A DNA stretch of 64,000 nt from the NCBI GenBank assembly GCA_905182545.1, contig CAJJBY010000009.1, positions 84,149 to 148,148 on the forward strand, in the 5' to 3' direction. Both the position numbers and the translations under genes were made by a program. The stretch is from an uncultured Candidatus Puniceispirillum sp. GTDB lineage: Bacteria > Pseudomonadota > Alphaproteobacteria > Puniceispirillales > Puniceispirillaceae. Numbering within the stretch: position 1 is the stretch's first letter; the number at the start of each line of letters is the position of its first letter. This document shows positions 18,328-28,137 of this stretch, in pieces. Below the pieces are notes generated by a model. It was not told the DNA's origin, did no database searches, and worked only from the letters and a program-made list of their open reading frames with translations.

Positions 18328-18789
18328 TCAGCTTTTTCCCATCAGGGCTGTCTTGACCGCCTGACTGGCAGCCGAAAAATCCATCTGGCCAGCGTAATTG
18401 CTTTTCAAAAAGCCCATCACCTGCCCCATATCCTTGACCGATGCTGCGCTTGTTTGTTCGATGGCAACGGCAATTGCCGACTTCATTTCGTCATCACTTA
18501 GCTGGGCTGGCAAAAATCCTTTGATGATGGTAATTTCGGCTTCTTCAGCGTCGGCCAGTTCGGGGCGCCCACCATCATTATACATTTTTGCTGATTCGGT
18601 GCGTTGCTTGATCATCGTCTGTAACAGGCCAAGGATATCATCATCGCTGATGCCATCAGGATTGCCATTGCCTCTTGCAGCGATGTCACGATCTTTCAGG
18701 GCAGCCATAATAAGCCGCATTGTGCCTAAAGCTGCCTGATCCTTATCCTTTAATGCCTGCTTCATTGCTGCTGCAATATTTTCGCGCAT
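18328..18789 (-). CDS. GatB/YqeY domain protein
   Basis: A YqeY-family protein of about 153 residues. The sequence MRENIAAAMKQALKDKDQAALGTMRLIMAALKDRDIAARG and the helical C-terminal half FLPAQLSDDEMKSAI and KDMGQVMGFLKSNYAG are characteristic. The fold matches the tRNA-binding tail of GatB, and the function is probably linked to tRNA-dependent amidation or translation, though it is unproven. The track start at 18831 gives an odd extra N-terminus. ATG 18789 has AAGGA upstream and the canonical N-terminus, so I prefer it. It is divergent from carA, and dnaG lies downstream on the same strand. Confidence 0.88.
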   Translation of the reverse strand: MRENIAAAMKQALKDKDQAALGTMRLIMAALKDRDIAARGNGNPDGISDDDILGLLQTMIKQRTESAKMYNDGGRPELADAEEAEITIIKGFLPAQLSDDEMKSAIAVAIEQTSAASVKDMGQVMGFLKSNYAGQMDFSAASQAVKTALMGKS

Positions 18790-18888
18790 GAGAATGTAAT
18801 CCTTTATGAAACCAATGAGGTGTCGCTCCAACTAAACGACGCGCTTTTACGTGACTAAAGCAAATGCTGCAAGCCCTCCTGCTTTGGC

Positions 18889-18917
18889 TTGACCAATTGC
18901 GTCTGCTCGGGTATCAC
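18889..18917 (+). promoter_or_regulatory. Candidate sigma-70 promoter for carAB
   Basis: TTGACC (18889-18894) and TATCAC (18912-18917) are separated by 17 bases and lie about 60 bases before the carA ATG. The -10 match is imperfect, so this is only a candidate. Confidence 0.35.
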
Positions 18918-18977
18918 AACATCCGTTTGGTAACATCGGTTTGCTAACGGGTTTCTTGTAGCAGGATATAGGATCAA

Positions 18978-20171
18978 ATGGGGCAGAAAATCAAGTCTGG
19001 CCAGTATTTTGCTGCGCTTCGCTCCAATCAGTACAATCCGACAGCAGCCCTCGTTCTTGAAGATGGATCTGTCTTCACCGGCTATGGATTCGGTGCCGCC
19101 ATCACCAATGTTGGCGAAATATGTTTCAACACATCAATGACTGGCTATCAGGAAATCCTGACCGACCCTTCCTATGCTGGACAGATCATCACTTTCACCT
19201 TTCCGCATATTGGCAATGTTGGCGCCAATAATCAGGATTTCGAGACCATAAAACCGGCCGCCTTGGGATTGATCGTTCGTCAAGCGGTCACCAATCCGGC
19301 AAGCTGGCGGGCAACAAGTGATCTTGATAGCTGGCTGAAAACGCATAATCTGCCCGGGATTAGCGGCATTGACACGCGCGCGCTGACCCGCCGCATTCGC
19401 GATCTTGGCGCACCGCGCGGCGCTTTGTGTCATGCGCCTGATGGCAATATTGACATTGACGCGCTTAAGGCACAGGCCGCCGCATGGCCTGGTCTGAAAA
19501 ACATGGATCTTGCGATTGATGTCACTTGTGACAATCCCCACGATTGGCATCAGGGAAGCTGGCAGATGGACAAATCAATCCACCTTGAAACGCCGTCCAA
19601 ATATAAAGTCGTGGCCATGGATTTTGGCTGCAAACACAATATTCTGCGCAGTCTTGAAGATGCTGGCTGCGCGGTTCACGTTGTGCCAGCGAATGCCACA
19701 GCTGACGAAATCATGGCCTTGCAGCCAGACGGCGTATTTTTATCAAATGGTCCCGGTGATCCGGCTGCAACCGCCGCTTATGCTGGCCCGCAGATTGCTA
19801 AGCTGATTGATCAAAATATGCCGGTATTTGGCATTTGTATCGGTCATCAGCTTATGGCCTGGGCGCTTGGTGCCAAAACCCACAAAATGGACCGCGGTCA
19901 TCGCGGCGCCAATCATCCGGTCAAAGACCTTGCCACTGGCAAGATCGAGATCACCAGCCAGAATCATGGTTTTGTGGTCGATCCGAACAGCCTGCCTGCC
20001 ACATTGGAAGTGTCGCATATTTCGCTTTTCGATCAATCGATCGAAGGGCTGCGTCACACCAGCAAACCTGCCTTTTGTGTTCAATATCACCCCGAATCAT
20101 CACCTGGACCACATGATTCGCGGTATCTGTTTGAACGATTTACCGACCTGATGGAAAAAACGAGAGCTTAA
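18978..20171 (+). CDS. carA: Carbamoyl-phosphate synthase small subunit
   Basis: This glutaminase subunit supplies ammonia to CarB for carbamoyl phosphate, the precursor of arginine and pyrimidines. The 397-residue protein has the N-terminal CarA domain (ALVLEDGSVFTGYGFGA, FNTSMTGYQEILTDPSYAGQ) and a C-terminal class I amidotransferase with the nucleophile in FGICIGHQLMAWALG and the catalytic His in QYHPESSPGPHDS. The start ATG follows GGATATAGGATCAA, a good ribosome site. carB begins 3 bases after the stop, so the subunits are co-translated. Family length and motifs are complete. Confidence 0.97.
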   Translation: MGQKIKSGQYFAALRSNQYNPTAALVLEDGSVFTGYGFGAAITNVGEICFNTSMTGYQEILTDPSYAGQIITFTFPHIGNVGANNQDFETIKPAALGLIVRQAVTNPASWRATSDLDSWLKTHNLPGISGIDTRALTRRIRDLGAPRGALCHAPDGNIDIDALKAQAAAWPGLKNMDLAIDVTCDNPHDWHQGSWQMDKSIHLETPSKYKVVAMDFGCKHNILRSLEDAGCAVHVVPANATADEIMALQPDGVFLSNGPGDPAATAAYAGPQIAKLIDQNMPVFGICIGHQLMAWALGAKTHKMDRGHRGANHPVKDLATGKIEITSQNHGFVVDPNSLPATLEVSHISLFDQSIEGLRHTSKPAFCVQYHPESSPGPHDSRYLFERFTDLMEKTRA

Positions 20172-20174
20172 GAT

Positions 20175-23100
20175 ATGCCGCGCCGCAACGATATCAAATC
20201 TATTCTCATCATCGGCGCTGGCCCCATTATTATTGGGCAGGCCTGCGAATTCGACTATTCTGGCGCACAGGCCTGTAAGGCACTCAAGGCCGATGGCTAT
20301 CGCATCATTCTGGTAAATTCCAATCCAGCAACGATCATGACCGATCCGGACATGGCCGATGCCACCTATATCGAGCCAATCACCCCGGGCACCGTTGCCA
20401 AAATCATCGAAGCTGAGCGCCCCGATGCACTGTTGCCGACAATGGGCGGCCAAACTGCGCTGAATACCGCGCTTTCGCTTTATCATGACGGCACTTTGGA
20501 AAAATACGGCGTCGAAATGATTGGCGCACGAACCGCCTCAATCGAAATGGCCGAAGACCGCGAATTATTCCGCCTGGCGATGGAACGGATCGGGCTTGAA
20601 TGCGCCCGCGCCAGCACGGTCAATAATTTTGCCGACGCACTGGCTGCCCTTGATAAGGTTGGTTTGCCAGCGATTATTCGCCCGTCTTTCACCCTTGGTG
20701 GTGAAGGTGGCGGCGTTGCCTATAACCGCGCCGAATTTGAGACCATCGTTGGCAATGGTCTTCGTCTGTCGCCGGTGTCCGAAGTGCTGATCGAAGAATC
20801 GCTTCTTGGCTGGAAAGAATTTGAGATGGAGGTTGTGCGCGACACGACCGATAATTGCATCATCATCTGTTCAATCGAAAATATTGATCCGATGGGTGTC
20901 CATACAGGGGATTCGGTTACCGTTGCCCCTGCCCTGACCCTTACCGACAAGGAATATCAGGTACTTCGTAATGCGTCATTGGCGGTGCTTCGTGAAATTG
21001 GCGTCGATACTGGCGGGTCAAATGTACAATTTGCCGTTTGCCCAAATACCGGCCGTGTCATTGTGATCGAGATGAACCCGCGCGTCAGCCGCTCATCAGC
21101 ACTTGCTTCAAAGGCAACCGGTTTTCCGATTGCCAAAGTCGCTGCCAAATTGGCAGTTGGGTATCGGCTTGACGAGCTGGTCAATGACATTACCGGCGTC
21201 ACCCCAGCCAGTTTTGAGCCAACCATCGATTATGTTGTGACCAAAATCCCGCGCTTTACCTTTGAAAAATTTGCTGGTGCCGAACAAAATCTTTCGACCT
21301 CGATGAAGTCGGTTGGTGAGGCCATGGCGGTTGGCCGGTCATTTGAAGAAAGCCTGCAAAAGGCGCTTCGGTCGATGGAAATTGGCCTGACAGGTTTGAA
21401 TAATGTCGATATGCCTGCACCTGACAGCGCGCTTGGCGAAGACCCGCTCCGCGGCTGGCTTGGCGAGCTGGTTCCAAACCGGATTTTGCGCATTGCGATG
21501 GCATTGCGAAGCGGCATGTCAATTGCCGAAGTGCATAGCGCAACAAGTTGGGATATCTGGTTTCTGGAACGGATTGCGGCCATCATTGAGGCTGAAAACG
21601 CCATTATCAATAATGGCTTGCCAGATGATGCGGTATCACTTCGCCATCTGAAAACGCTTGGCTTTGCCGATAGCCGCCTTGCCGAGCTTGCCAATCTTGA
21701 TGATGCCACCGTTCGGGCGATGCGCGTAACCGCAGGGGTCAAACCTGTCTATAAGCGGATCGATACCTGCGCTGCCGAATTTGCATCTGATACCGCCTAT
21801 ATGTATTCAACCTATGAAGTCACCGATCAGGCCGAATGTGAGTCTGATCCAAGTGACCGGAAAAAAATTGTCATCCTTGGTGGCGGGCCAAACCGCATTG
21901 GTCAGGGAATCGAATTTGACTATTGCTGTGTTCATGCTTGCTATGCGCTGTCCGAGGCTGGCTATGAAACCATCATGATCAATTGTAATCCGGAAACAGT
22001 TTCAACCGATTATGACACGTCCGACCGGCTGTATTTTGAGCCTTTGACCGACGAAGATGTGATTTCTGTCATCAAGCGCGAGGCCGAAAATGGCGATCTG
22101 CGCGGCGTTATCGTCCAGCTTGGCGGGCAAACTCCGCTGAAAATCGCCGCCGCTTTGGAAGCCGAAGGCATCCCCATCCTTGGTACCAGCCCAGATGCAA
22201 TCGACCTTGCCGAAGACCGCGAACGCTTTCAAAAACTATTGCAAAAGCTGGATCTGTTGCAGCCCGAAAATGGCATTGCCCATTCGGCCGAAGAAGCCCG
22301 CGCGATTGTTGACCGTATTGGCCTGCCGGTTGTCATCCGGCCATCCTATGTTCTTGGTGGGCGGGCGATGGAAGTCGTTCACCAAATCACCGATCTTGAA
22401 CGCTATATGCGTGATGCGGTTGTTGTATCGGGAGCCAACCCTGTGTTGATTGACCGCTTTCTCAATAATGCCATCGAAGTTGATGTTGATGCGCTATGCG
22501 ATGGCACTGATGTCTATATTGGTGGCATCATGGAACATATCGAAGAAGCTGGTATTCATTCTGGCGATTCTGCCTGTTCCTTACCGCCACAGCATTTATC
22601 CGACGAAATTCTTGCCGAAATCCGCCACCAAACCTCAGAGCTTGCCTTTGCGCTGAATGTTGTCGGTTTGATGAATATCCAATTCGCCATCCGCGAAGAT
22701 AAAATCTATCTTCTTGAAGTTAATCCGCGCGGCAGTCGCACGGTGCCGTTTGTCGCAAAAACCACCGGCGTTCCACTTGCCAAAATCGCCTCACGCGTGA
22801 TGGCTGGCGAAAAGCTGGCAAGCTTTAATCTCAAGGATTTTGATTTGCCGCATGTTGCGGTGAAAGAAGCGGTCTTCCCATTTGCCCGGTTCCCGGGTGT
22901 TGATGTGTTCCTTGGCCCTGAAATGAAATCAACTGGCGAGGTCATGGGCATTGACCGCAGCTTTGGCGCGGCATTTTCCAAAAGCCAGCAAGGTGCCGGT
23001 GTTGATTTGCCGCTATCGGGCACTGTCTTTATTTCGGTCAGGGATGAAGATAAACAAGCGTTTGTCGAAATTTGTCGAAGCCTTGTCAAAGATGGCTTTA

Positions 23101-23423
23101 AGGTTCTGGCAACAGGCGGCACCACCGATGCCTTGAATGAGGCTGGTGTTCCGGCAACACGGATCAATAAGGTGATGGAAGGCAGGCCGCATGCTGTTGA
23201 TGCGATGCTGTCTGGCGAGATTCAGCTTGTTTTCAACACCGCCAAGGGTGCTGGGGCTATCAAGGATTCTTTCTCGCTTCGGCATAACGCCCTTACCAAT
23301 AAAATCCCCTATTACACAACGGTTTCAGGAAGCCGCGCCGCGGCTGAAGCCATTCGCGCCCTTCGTCAAGGACAGCTTGGTGTCCGCACCTTGCAGGATT
23401 ATCTTGCAGATATTAAGCGTTAA
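20175..23423 (+). CDS. carB: Carbamoyl-phosphate synthase large subunit
   Basis: The large subunit makes carbamoyl phosphate from bicarbonate, ammonia and two ATP in an internal duplicated ATP-grasp architecture. The 1082-residue length is standard. The first half begins [24 protein letters not shown] and contains [12 protein letters not shown]. The second half repeats it with [22 protein letters not shown] and [14 protein letters not shown]. The C-terminal MGS-like regulatory domain ends with [18 protein letters not shown], the region where UMP or ornithine effectors usually act. The gene is intact, unlike several neighbours, which indicates that long reading frames can survive in this assembly. 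greA follows on the same strand. Confidence 0.98.
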   Translation: MPRRNDIKSILIIGAGPIIIGQACEFDYSGAQACKALKADGYRIILVNSNPATIMTDPDMADATYIEPITPGTVAKIIEAERPDALLPTMGGQTALNTALSLYHDGTLEKYGVEMIGARTASIEMAEDRELFRLAMERIGLECARASTVNNFADALAALDKVGLPAIIRPSFTLGGEGGGVAYNRAEFETIVGNGLRLSPVSEVLIEESLLGWKEFEMEVVRDTTDNCIIICSIENIDPMGVHTGDSVTVAPALTLTDKEYQVLRNASLAVLREIGVDTGGSNVQFAVCPNTGRVIVIEMNPRVSRSSALASKATGFPIAKVAAKLAVGYRLDELVNDITGVTPASFEPTIDYVVTKIPRFTFEKFAGAEQNLSTSMKSVGEAMAVGRSFEESLQKALRSMEIGLTGLNNVDMPAPDSALGEDPLRGWLGELVPNRILRIAMALRSGMSIAEVHSATSWDIWFLERIAAIIEAENAIINNGLPDDAVSLRHLKTLGFADSRLAELANLDDATVRAMRVTAGVKPVYKRIDTCAAEFASDTAYMYSTYEVTDQAECESDPSDRKKIVILGGGPNRIGQGIEFDYCCVHACYALSEAGYETIMINCNPETVSTDYDTSDRLYFEPLTDEDVISVIKREAENGDLRGVIVQLGGQTPLKIAAALEAEGIPILGTSPDAIDLAEDRERFQKLLQKLDLLQPENGIAHSAEEARAIVDRIGLPVVIRPSYVLGGRAMEVVHQITDLERYMRDAVVVSGANPVLIDRFLNNAIEVDVDALCDGTDVYIGGIMEHIEEAGIHSGDSACSLPPQHLSDEILAEIRHQTSELAFALNVVGLMNIQFAIREDKIYLLEVNPRGSRTVPFVAKTTGVPLAKIASRVMAGEKLASFNLKDFDLPHVAVKEAVFPFARFPGVDVFLGPEMKSTGEVMGIDRSFGAAFSKSQQGAGVDLPLSGTVFISVRDEDKQAFVEICRSLVKDGFKVLATGGTTDALNEAGVPATRINKVMEGRPHAVDAMLSGEIQLVFNTAKGAGAIKDSFSLRHNALTNKIPYYTTVSGSRAAAEAIRALRQGQLGVRTLQDYLADIKR

Positions 23424-23456
23424 CCGTTAACCTACGGTAAGACTATTGGTTAACGC
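23417..23456 (+). other. Inverted repeat at the end of carB
   Basis: GCGTTAACC (23417-23425) is perfectly complementary to GGTTAACGC (23448-23456), with 22 bases between, and its left arm includes the carB stop. A second short hairpin, GCCGC-TTT-GCGGC, follows at once. There is no clear T-tract, so a terminator is possible but not shown. A transcript-stabilising structure or an operator before greA is equally possible. Confidence 0.45.
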
Positions 23457-23491
23457 CGCTTTGCGGCTCGCGTAGATGGATTTGTAAAACG

Positions 23492-23980
23492 ATGGAAAAA
23501 ATACCTTTCACCCCACAGGGGCTCGATGTCATTAAAGAAGAGCTTGCGCATCTAAAAGGCACTGAGCGTCAGGCCGTGATTAATGCCATTGCCGTTGCCC
23601 GCGAGCATGGTGATCTGTCGGAAAATGCCGAATATCACGCTGCGCGTGAAAAACAATCATTCATCGAAGGTCGCATTTCTGAGCTTGAAGATGTGACAAG
23701 CCGCGCCGAAGTTATCGATGCGGAAAAATTAAATGGTGAAAAAGTGACATTTGGCACAAGCGTTGGTGTTGTTGACGAAGAAACCGACGAAGAATCGCTG
23801 TATCATATTGTCGGGCCTTACGAAACTGATATTTCCAAACGCATGATTTCAACATCATCACCCGTTGCGCGTGCCGTCATTGGCAAAAGCGTTGGCGACT
23901 CGGTTGAGGTGCAAACCCCGGGCGGCGTGCGGTCTTATGAGATATTGACGATTGCCTTATTTGACATCACCAAGGTCTAA
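23492..23980 (+). CDS. greA: Transcription elongation factor GreA
   Basis: GreA enters the RNA polymerase secondary channel and stimulates cleavage of backtracked RNA. The 162-residue length is typical. The N-terminal coiled coil includes the acidic tip between DLSENAEYHAAREKQSFIEGRI and ELEDVTSRAEVID. The C-terminal FKBP-like domain includes VGPYETDISKRMISTSSPVARAVIGKSVGD. It lies 68 bases after carB on the same strand and may be partly co-transcribed. The frame is intact. It converges with the Lrp-type gene on the opposite strand, where a CAACCAAG/CTTGGTTG inverted repeat (24007-24039) lies in the gap. Confidence 0.96.
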   Translation: MEKIPFTPQGLDVIKEELAHLKGTERQAVINAIAVAREHGDLSENAEYHAAREKQSFIEGRISELEDVTSRAEVIDAEKLNGEKVTFGTSVGVVDEETDEESLYHIVGPYETDISKRMISTSSPVARAVIGKSVGDSVEVQTPGGVRSYEILTIALFDITKV

Positions 23981-24026
23981 TAAAACCAAACACGCATGAG
24001 CAAAACCAACCAAGGTTTGGCATTAG

Positions 24027-24506
24027 CTAGGCTTGGTTGATTGGCACGCCATCAAGCTGTTTTGCCGACCGGATCGACAAGGCGGTTTTCACATGGCTGA
24101 CATTTTTTGCTGGTGTCAGATAGCTTGTCAGGAATTTCTGGAAATCATCCCAATCATGCGCAACTATTTTCAATAGAAAATCGGTTTCGCCCATCAGCAT
24201 ATGGCATTCGCGCACTTGCGGCCATGTCGATACCAGCGTTTCAAAATCCTGCAAATCGGTTTCGGCCTGACTGGTCAGACCAACAAAGGCAAACACCTGA
24301 ACGCTATAGCCAAGCGCGTCCGAATCAATATCGGCATGATAGCCTTTGATAATACCAGCATCTTCTAATGCGCGAACCCGCCGAAGACATGGCGGTGCCG
24401 AAATACCGGCATTTTTGGCAAGATCGACATTCGTCATGCGCCCATGATCTTGCAAATCATGCAAAATCTGCCGATCAACCGAGTCCAGTTTGATTTTTTC
24501 AGCCAT
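24027..24506 (-). CDS. Lrp/AsnC family transcriptional regulator
   Basis: This 159-residue regulator has an N-terminal winged helix (VDRQILHDLQDHGRMTNVDLAKNAGISAPPCLRRVRALEDAGIIKGY) and a C-terminal RAM ligand-binding domain (VFAFVGLTSQAETDLQDFE, VRECHMLMGETDFLLKIVAHDWDDFQKFL). Such proteins sense amino acids and form octamers on DNA. The effector and targets are not clear from the sequence. It is divergent from the ELM1-family gene and convergent with greA. The frame and length are normal. Confidence 0.93.
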   Translation of the reverse strand: MAEKIKLDSVDRQILHDLQDHGRMTNVDLAKNAGISAPPCLRRVRALEDAGIIKGYHADIDSDALGYSVQVFAFVGLTSQAETDLQDFETLVSTWPQVRECHMLMGETDFLLKIVAHDWDDFQKFLTSYLTPAKNVSHVKTALSIRSAKQLDGVPINQA

Positions 24507-24598
24507 AAATACAGCGCCAGCATTAATAAAGCGTTACGATAAGATATGCATAATAGACGCGCCACGCATCATTCGACAAGCGATATTGCGTAATATTA

Positions 24599-25708
24599 TT
24601 GCCTGAAGACCGCGCCCAAGTTACTTATAGTTATCAAACCGACCAAGATGGAGACATCGCCTTGCCCGCATCCACCCCTTTGCCCTCCTCGGGCAAAACT
24701 AACGAAACCAACGGTGAAAATTCCCAGATTTGGGTGATTAGCGATGGCACGGCAGGCATGCGGCTGCAGGCAATTGCGCTTGGCGATGCGTTGATCGCTG
24801 CCGACATAACAAACCAGACCAGCCTTGCCGATATCATCAGTAAACCATCTTGGTGGCTTCGGCACTTGCCGCGGCTTGTTCCTTTCCTGCCGAAAACCTT
24901 GTTATCGTCTTGGCTTGGGTCAATTGCCGGTCGCCTAAGCAAGGACAAACCGGCAATCATCATCACTTGTGGTCGGCGTATGGCGGGAACTTCGATCGCC
25001 CTCAAACAGCTTTCAAAGGCACATGCGGTTGGCACACGCACAATCCATATTCAAGATCCGCGCTTGCCGCCACATTATTTTGATATTTTGATCGTGCCAC
25101 AGCATGATCCGGCACGCGGCGCAAATGTCCTAACAAACATGGCATCGTTAAACCGTCTTGATATGCCTAAGATCGCCGATGCGGCAAATCAGCTTGGCAA
25201 GAAATGGCGCGCCCTTCCCGCGCCGCGGGTGGCGGTGCTGCTTGGCGGGGCCAATCGGCGCTATGATATTTCGGCGATCATGGCAAAGGATATGGCGAGC
25301 CGGCTTGCCGATTTTGCCACCAAAACAGGGGCCAGCCTTGCGCTGATCCCATCACGGCGCACACCTGCCAATCTTGTTACCCAGCTTACAGCCGCGCTTG
25401 GGCCATTGCCCTATGCGGTCATGGATCAGGCCGAAAATAACCCCTATCCGGGGATTTTGGGGCTAGTTGATGCGGTGATTGTCACATCTGATTCGGTCAA
25501 TATGATTTCTGAGGCAACAATCACCAGCCTGCCAATTCTGATTGCCGAATGGAAAAGCGAAACCGGCCGGATTGGCGCGTTTCATGATGCAATGATGGCA
25601 GCGGGGCATATTGCGCCATTGCGCGAGAAGATTCCGCAAGACGGCTTTACCCCGCTTTTTGAAATGCCCGCTATTGTAAAATCGGTTTTGGCGCGGCTTA
25701 ACAGCTAG
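24599..25708 (+). CDS. ELM1/GtrOC1-family protein (DUF1022)
   Basis: The protein matches the bacterial ELM1 family, a group related to glycosyltransferases and, distantly, to a plant mitochondrial-fission factor. Family marks are VISDGTAGMRLQAIALGDAL near the N-terminus, AIIITCGRRMAGTSIALKQL, HIQDPRLPPHYFDILIVPQHD and LVDAVIVTSDSVNMISEA, the last resembling a nucleotide-sugar donor site. The C-terminal GRIGAFHDAMMAAGHIAPL is also typical. No membrane span or signal peptide is evident. The start is a TTG at 24599 and no upstream ATG fits. It is divergent from the Lrp regulator. The exact reaction in bacteria is not established. Confidence 0.87.
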   Translation: MPEDRAQVTYSYQTDQDGDIALPASTPLPSSGKTNETNGENSQIWVISDGTAGMRLQAIALGDALIAADITNQTSLADIISKPSWWLRHLPRLVPFLPKTLLSSWLGSIAGRLSKDKPAIIITCGRRMAGTSIALKQLSKAHAVGTRTIHIQDPRLPPHYFDILIVPQHDPARGANVLTNMASLNRLDMPKIADAANQLGKKWRALPAPRVAVLLGGANRRYDISAIMAKDMASRLADFATKTGASLALIPSRRTPANLVTQLTAALGPLPYAVMDQAENNPYPGILGLVDAVIVTSDSVNMISEATITSLPILIAEWKSETGRIGAFHDAMMAAGHIAPLREKIPQDGFTPLFEMPAIVKSVLARLNS

Positions 25709-25734
25709 AGTGCCGCCAGCCAAGCCAAGGGTAA

Positions 25735-26712
25735 TCAGTGAAATAATTTGCGGTCATCATTGGGGAACATGCCATCATAAAGACCGGCAACCTGTTCACC
25801 ATATCCGTTATAGATTTGCGTTCTCACATTCTTATTACTGCCAAGCAGCCGTTCGGTTTTTTGTGACCAACGCGGATGCGGCACATCAGGATTCACATTT
25901 GCCCAAAACCCATATTCACGCGCATTCAACTGTTCCCAAAAAGACACGGGCTGTTGGTCGGTAAAGGTAAAGCGCGTAATCGATTTGACCGATTTAAAAC
26001 CATATTTCCACGGTGTCACCAACCGGATTGGCGCACCGTTCTGCGCTGGCATTGGTTTACCATAAATGCCAGTTGCCAAAAAGGCCAATTCATTTGTGGC
26101 TTCGGCAAGGGTTAGCCCCTCAACATAGGGCCATGGATACCAGCTTTGCTTTTGTCCAGGGGCAATTGACGGGTCAAAAAAGGTTTCCATCTGCAAATAT
26201 TTAGCTTCGGGTTTTGGGTTTGCCAGCTTGACCAAATTGGCCAATGGCACGCCACTCCACGGCACAGCCATCGCCCATGCCTCAACACAGCGATGCCGGT
26301 AAAGTCGTTCTTCCAGCCCGCCCGCCTTGGCGATCATATCTTCGGCATCTAGCTGCATTTCAGTTTCAACCAAGCCGTCAATTGTGACCATCCACGGATC
26401 AGTAACCAGCTTTTGCGCCCGTTTCAAGATATTCTTTGATGATCCGAATTCGTAAAAATTCGTATAGGTTGTTGCATCATCTTCGGGCGTGATATCGCGG
26501 TCTAGCCGATAGGCCATATTGCGCGGCGCTGGATAACCTTCGATGGCAGCCGCCGCAGCCGCCGCAAACCCGCCAACGCCAGTCAAGGCAGTCGTCAGTC
26601 CAAGACCAGCAAAGCCTGCAGCGCGAAGCCATTCTCGGCGGTTTAGGTAAATATGCTCAGATGTCGCATCGGCTTCAGCCATAGCCCAGCTTGGGCATTT
26701 TTTGATCAGCAT
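25735..26712 (-). CDS. msrP: Protein-methionine-sulfoxide reductase, molybdenum catalytic subunit
   Basis: MsrP (YedY) repairs oxidised methionine in periplasmic proteins, with electrons from the membrane haem protein MsrQ. The N-terminus NRREWLRAAGFAGLGL carries the twin-arginine export signal followed by an alanine-rich hydrophobic stretch. The molybdenum ligand is Cys about 142 in RHRCVEAWAMAVPWSGV. The sequence continues with FFDPSIAPGQKQSWYPWPYVEG and PIRLVTPWKYGFKSVKSI as in the family. The 325-residue length is normal. The usual msrQ partner is not adjacent. It is transcribed toward the ELM1 gene. Confidence 0.95.
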   Translation of the reverse strand: MLIKKCPSWAMAEADATSEHIYLNRREWLRAAGFAGLGLTTALTGVGGFAAAAAAAIEGYPAPRNMAYRLDRDITPEDDATTYTNFYEFGSSKNILKRAQKLVTDPWMVTIDGLVETEMQLDAEDMIAKAGGLEERLYRHRCVEAWAMAVPWSGVPLANLVKLANPKPEAKYLQMETFFDPSIAPGQKQSWYPWPYVEGLTLAEATNELAFLATGIYGKPMPAQNGAPIRLVTPWKYGFKSVKSITRFTFTDQQPVSFWEQLNAREYGFWANVNPDVPHPRWSQKTERLLGSNKNVRTQIYNGYGEQVAGLYDGMFPNDDRKLFH

Positions 26713-26824
26713 TGGCTATCTCCTTCGGCGACAAGGCGTTGGTGATCTCTATCCCTACTGAGCCAATATGGCAACTATGCGGCATAATCTTGCGGCATCC
26801 GCACCAATCGCAACATCAGATGTT

Positions 26825-28026
26825 TCAAGATAGACTGGCAGTTACTTTGGCAATTCTTTGCATCGCATCGGCCAAAACATCATCCGCCGCGGCATAAGAG
26901 ATTCTGAAATAGGGCGACAGACCAAACGCAACTCCCGGCACCACCGCCACTTCACCCACCTCAAGAAGATAGCTGACAAAATCGCTATCGCTTTCGATGA
27001 TTTTACCATCAGGCTGCTTTTTCCCAATCAATTTGGCAATTGAGGGATAGACATAAAAAGCCCCTTCGGGGAGCGGGCAATCAATCCCGTCAATATTGTT
27101 CAGCGCATTACAAACAAGCTGGCGACGGCGGGCAAAGGCAGCGCAGTTTTCAGCCATGAAATCCAACGGCCCATCCAGTGCGGCAATCGCAGCATATTGC
27201 GCCATTGAATTCGGGCTTGATGTTGATTGCGATTGCACCTTTGCCATTGCCTTGATCAATGGCACTGGCCCACTGCCATAGCCAATGCGCCACCGGTCAT
27301 GCAATAGGATTTCGACACGCCATTTACGGTTAGAATACGGTCTTGCAGATCCGGCGTAATCGTTGCCATGGTCGTAAATTTGAAATCGTCATAGACCAGA
27401 TGTTCATAGATATCGTCACTGATCAAATGCAATTGCGGGTGGCGGCGCATGACCGCGGCAAACGCCATCAAATCATCTGCATCATAGCCAACCCCACCCG
27501 GGTTTGATGGGCTGTTCAAGATAAGCCATTTGCTATTTGGCGTGATGGCTGCTTCCAGATCTTCGGCGCTAATCTTCATGGGATTGGCACCGCTTCCCTT
27601 CACAAAGACCGGTTTTGCCTCGCAAATTTCGACAATGCCGGCAAAGCTAACCCAATAGGGTGTTGGGATAATCACCTCATCACTTGGGTTCAAACTGGCC
27701 ATTAACGCGTTAAACAAAACCTGCTTGCCACCGGTGCTAACCGTAATCATATCCGCCGTGCAGCTAACGTTGTTTTCACGCGCAAATTTCCGGCAGATCG
27801 CTTCTTTTAATTCAGGGATACCGTCAACTTGCGTATATTTCGTTTTGCCTGCCTTCATCGCTGCAATCGCAGCATCCTTAATATGCTGCGGCGTATCAAA
27901 ATCAGGCTCACCAGCAGCAAGCCCAATCACCTTGCGGCCTGCGGCTTTCATATTCAATGCCATGTCGGTAATCGACACTGTTGGTGATGGCGCGATGCGG
28001 TTTAGCCTGTCCGAAATAAGGCCCAT
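26825..28026 (-). CDS. aspC: Class I PLP aminotransferase (aspartate type), interrupted by a one-base frameshift
   Basis: This PLP aminotransferase probably uses aspartate and 2-oxoglutarate. The first ORF gives NRIAPSPTVSITDMALNMKAAGRKVIGLAAGEPDFDTPQHI and continues through GVSKSYCMTG, which includes the PLP Lys. The second ORF resumes as WRIGYGSGPVPLIKAMAKVQSQSTSS and runs to a normal C-terminus. A single base is missing near 27290-27297, where ACCGG-TGG should read ACCGGN-TGG. The start at 28026 (MGLISDRLNR) follows a strong AAGGAG site, and the track start at 28122 is too far upstream. The joined protein is about 400 residues. It is divergent from uvrB. Confidence 0.9.
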
Positions 28027-28137
28027 TGATCCGGTCTCCTTTTCCCTTTCAAATTTATGGGGTGCTTTGTGGTTTAGGACAAGTGCTTTTCGCCGCGCCC
28101 CCTTTCTTCTTTGGTCGAACATGCCTATCTTAGGGGC

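Noticed and set aside
24007-24039. CAACCAAG/CTTGGTTG as an intrinsic terminator between greA and the Lrp gene
   Set aside because: The stem is 8 bp with a 17-base loop, no T-tract follows on either strand, and one arm lies in the Lrp gene's last codons.
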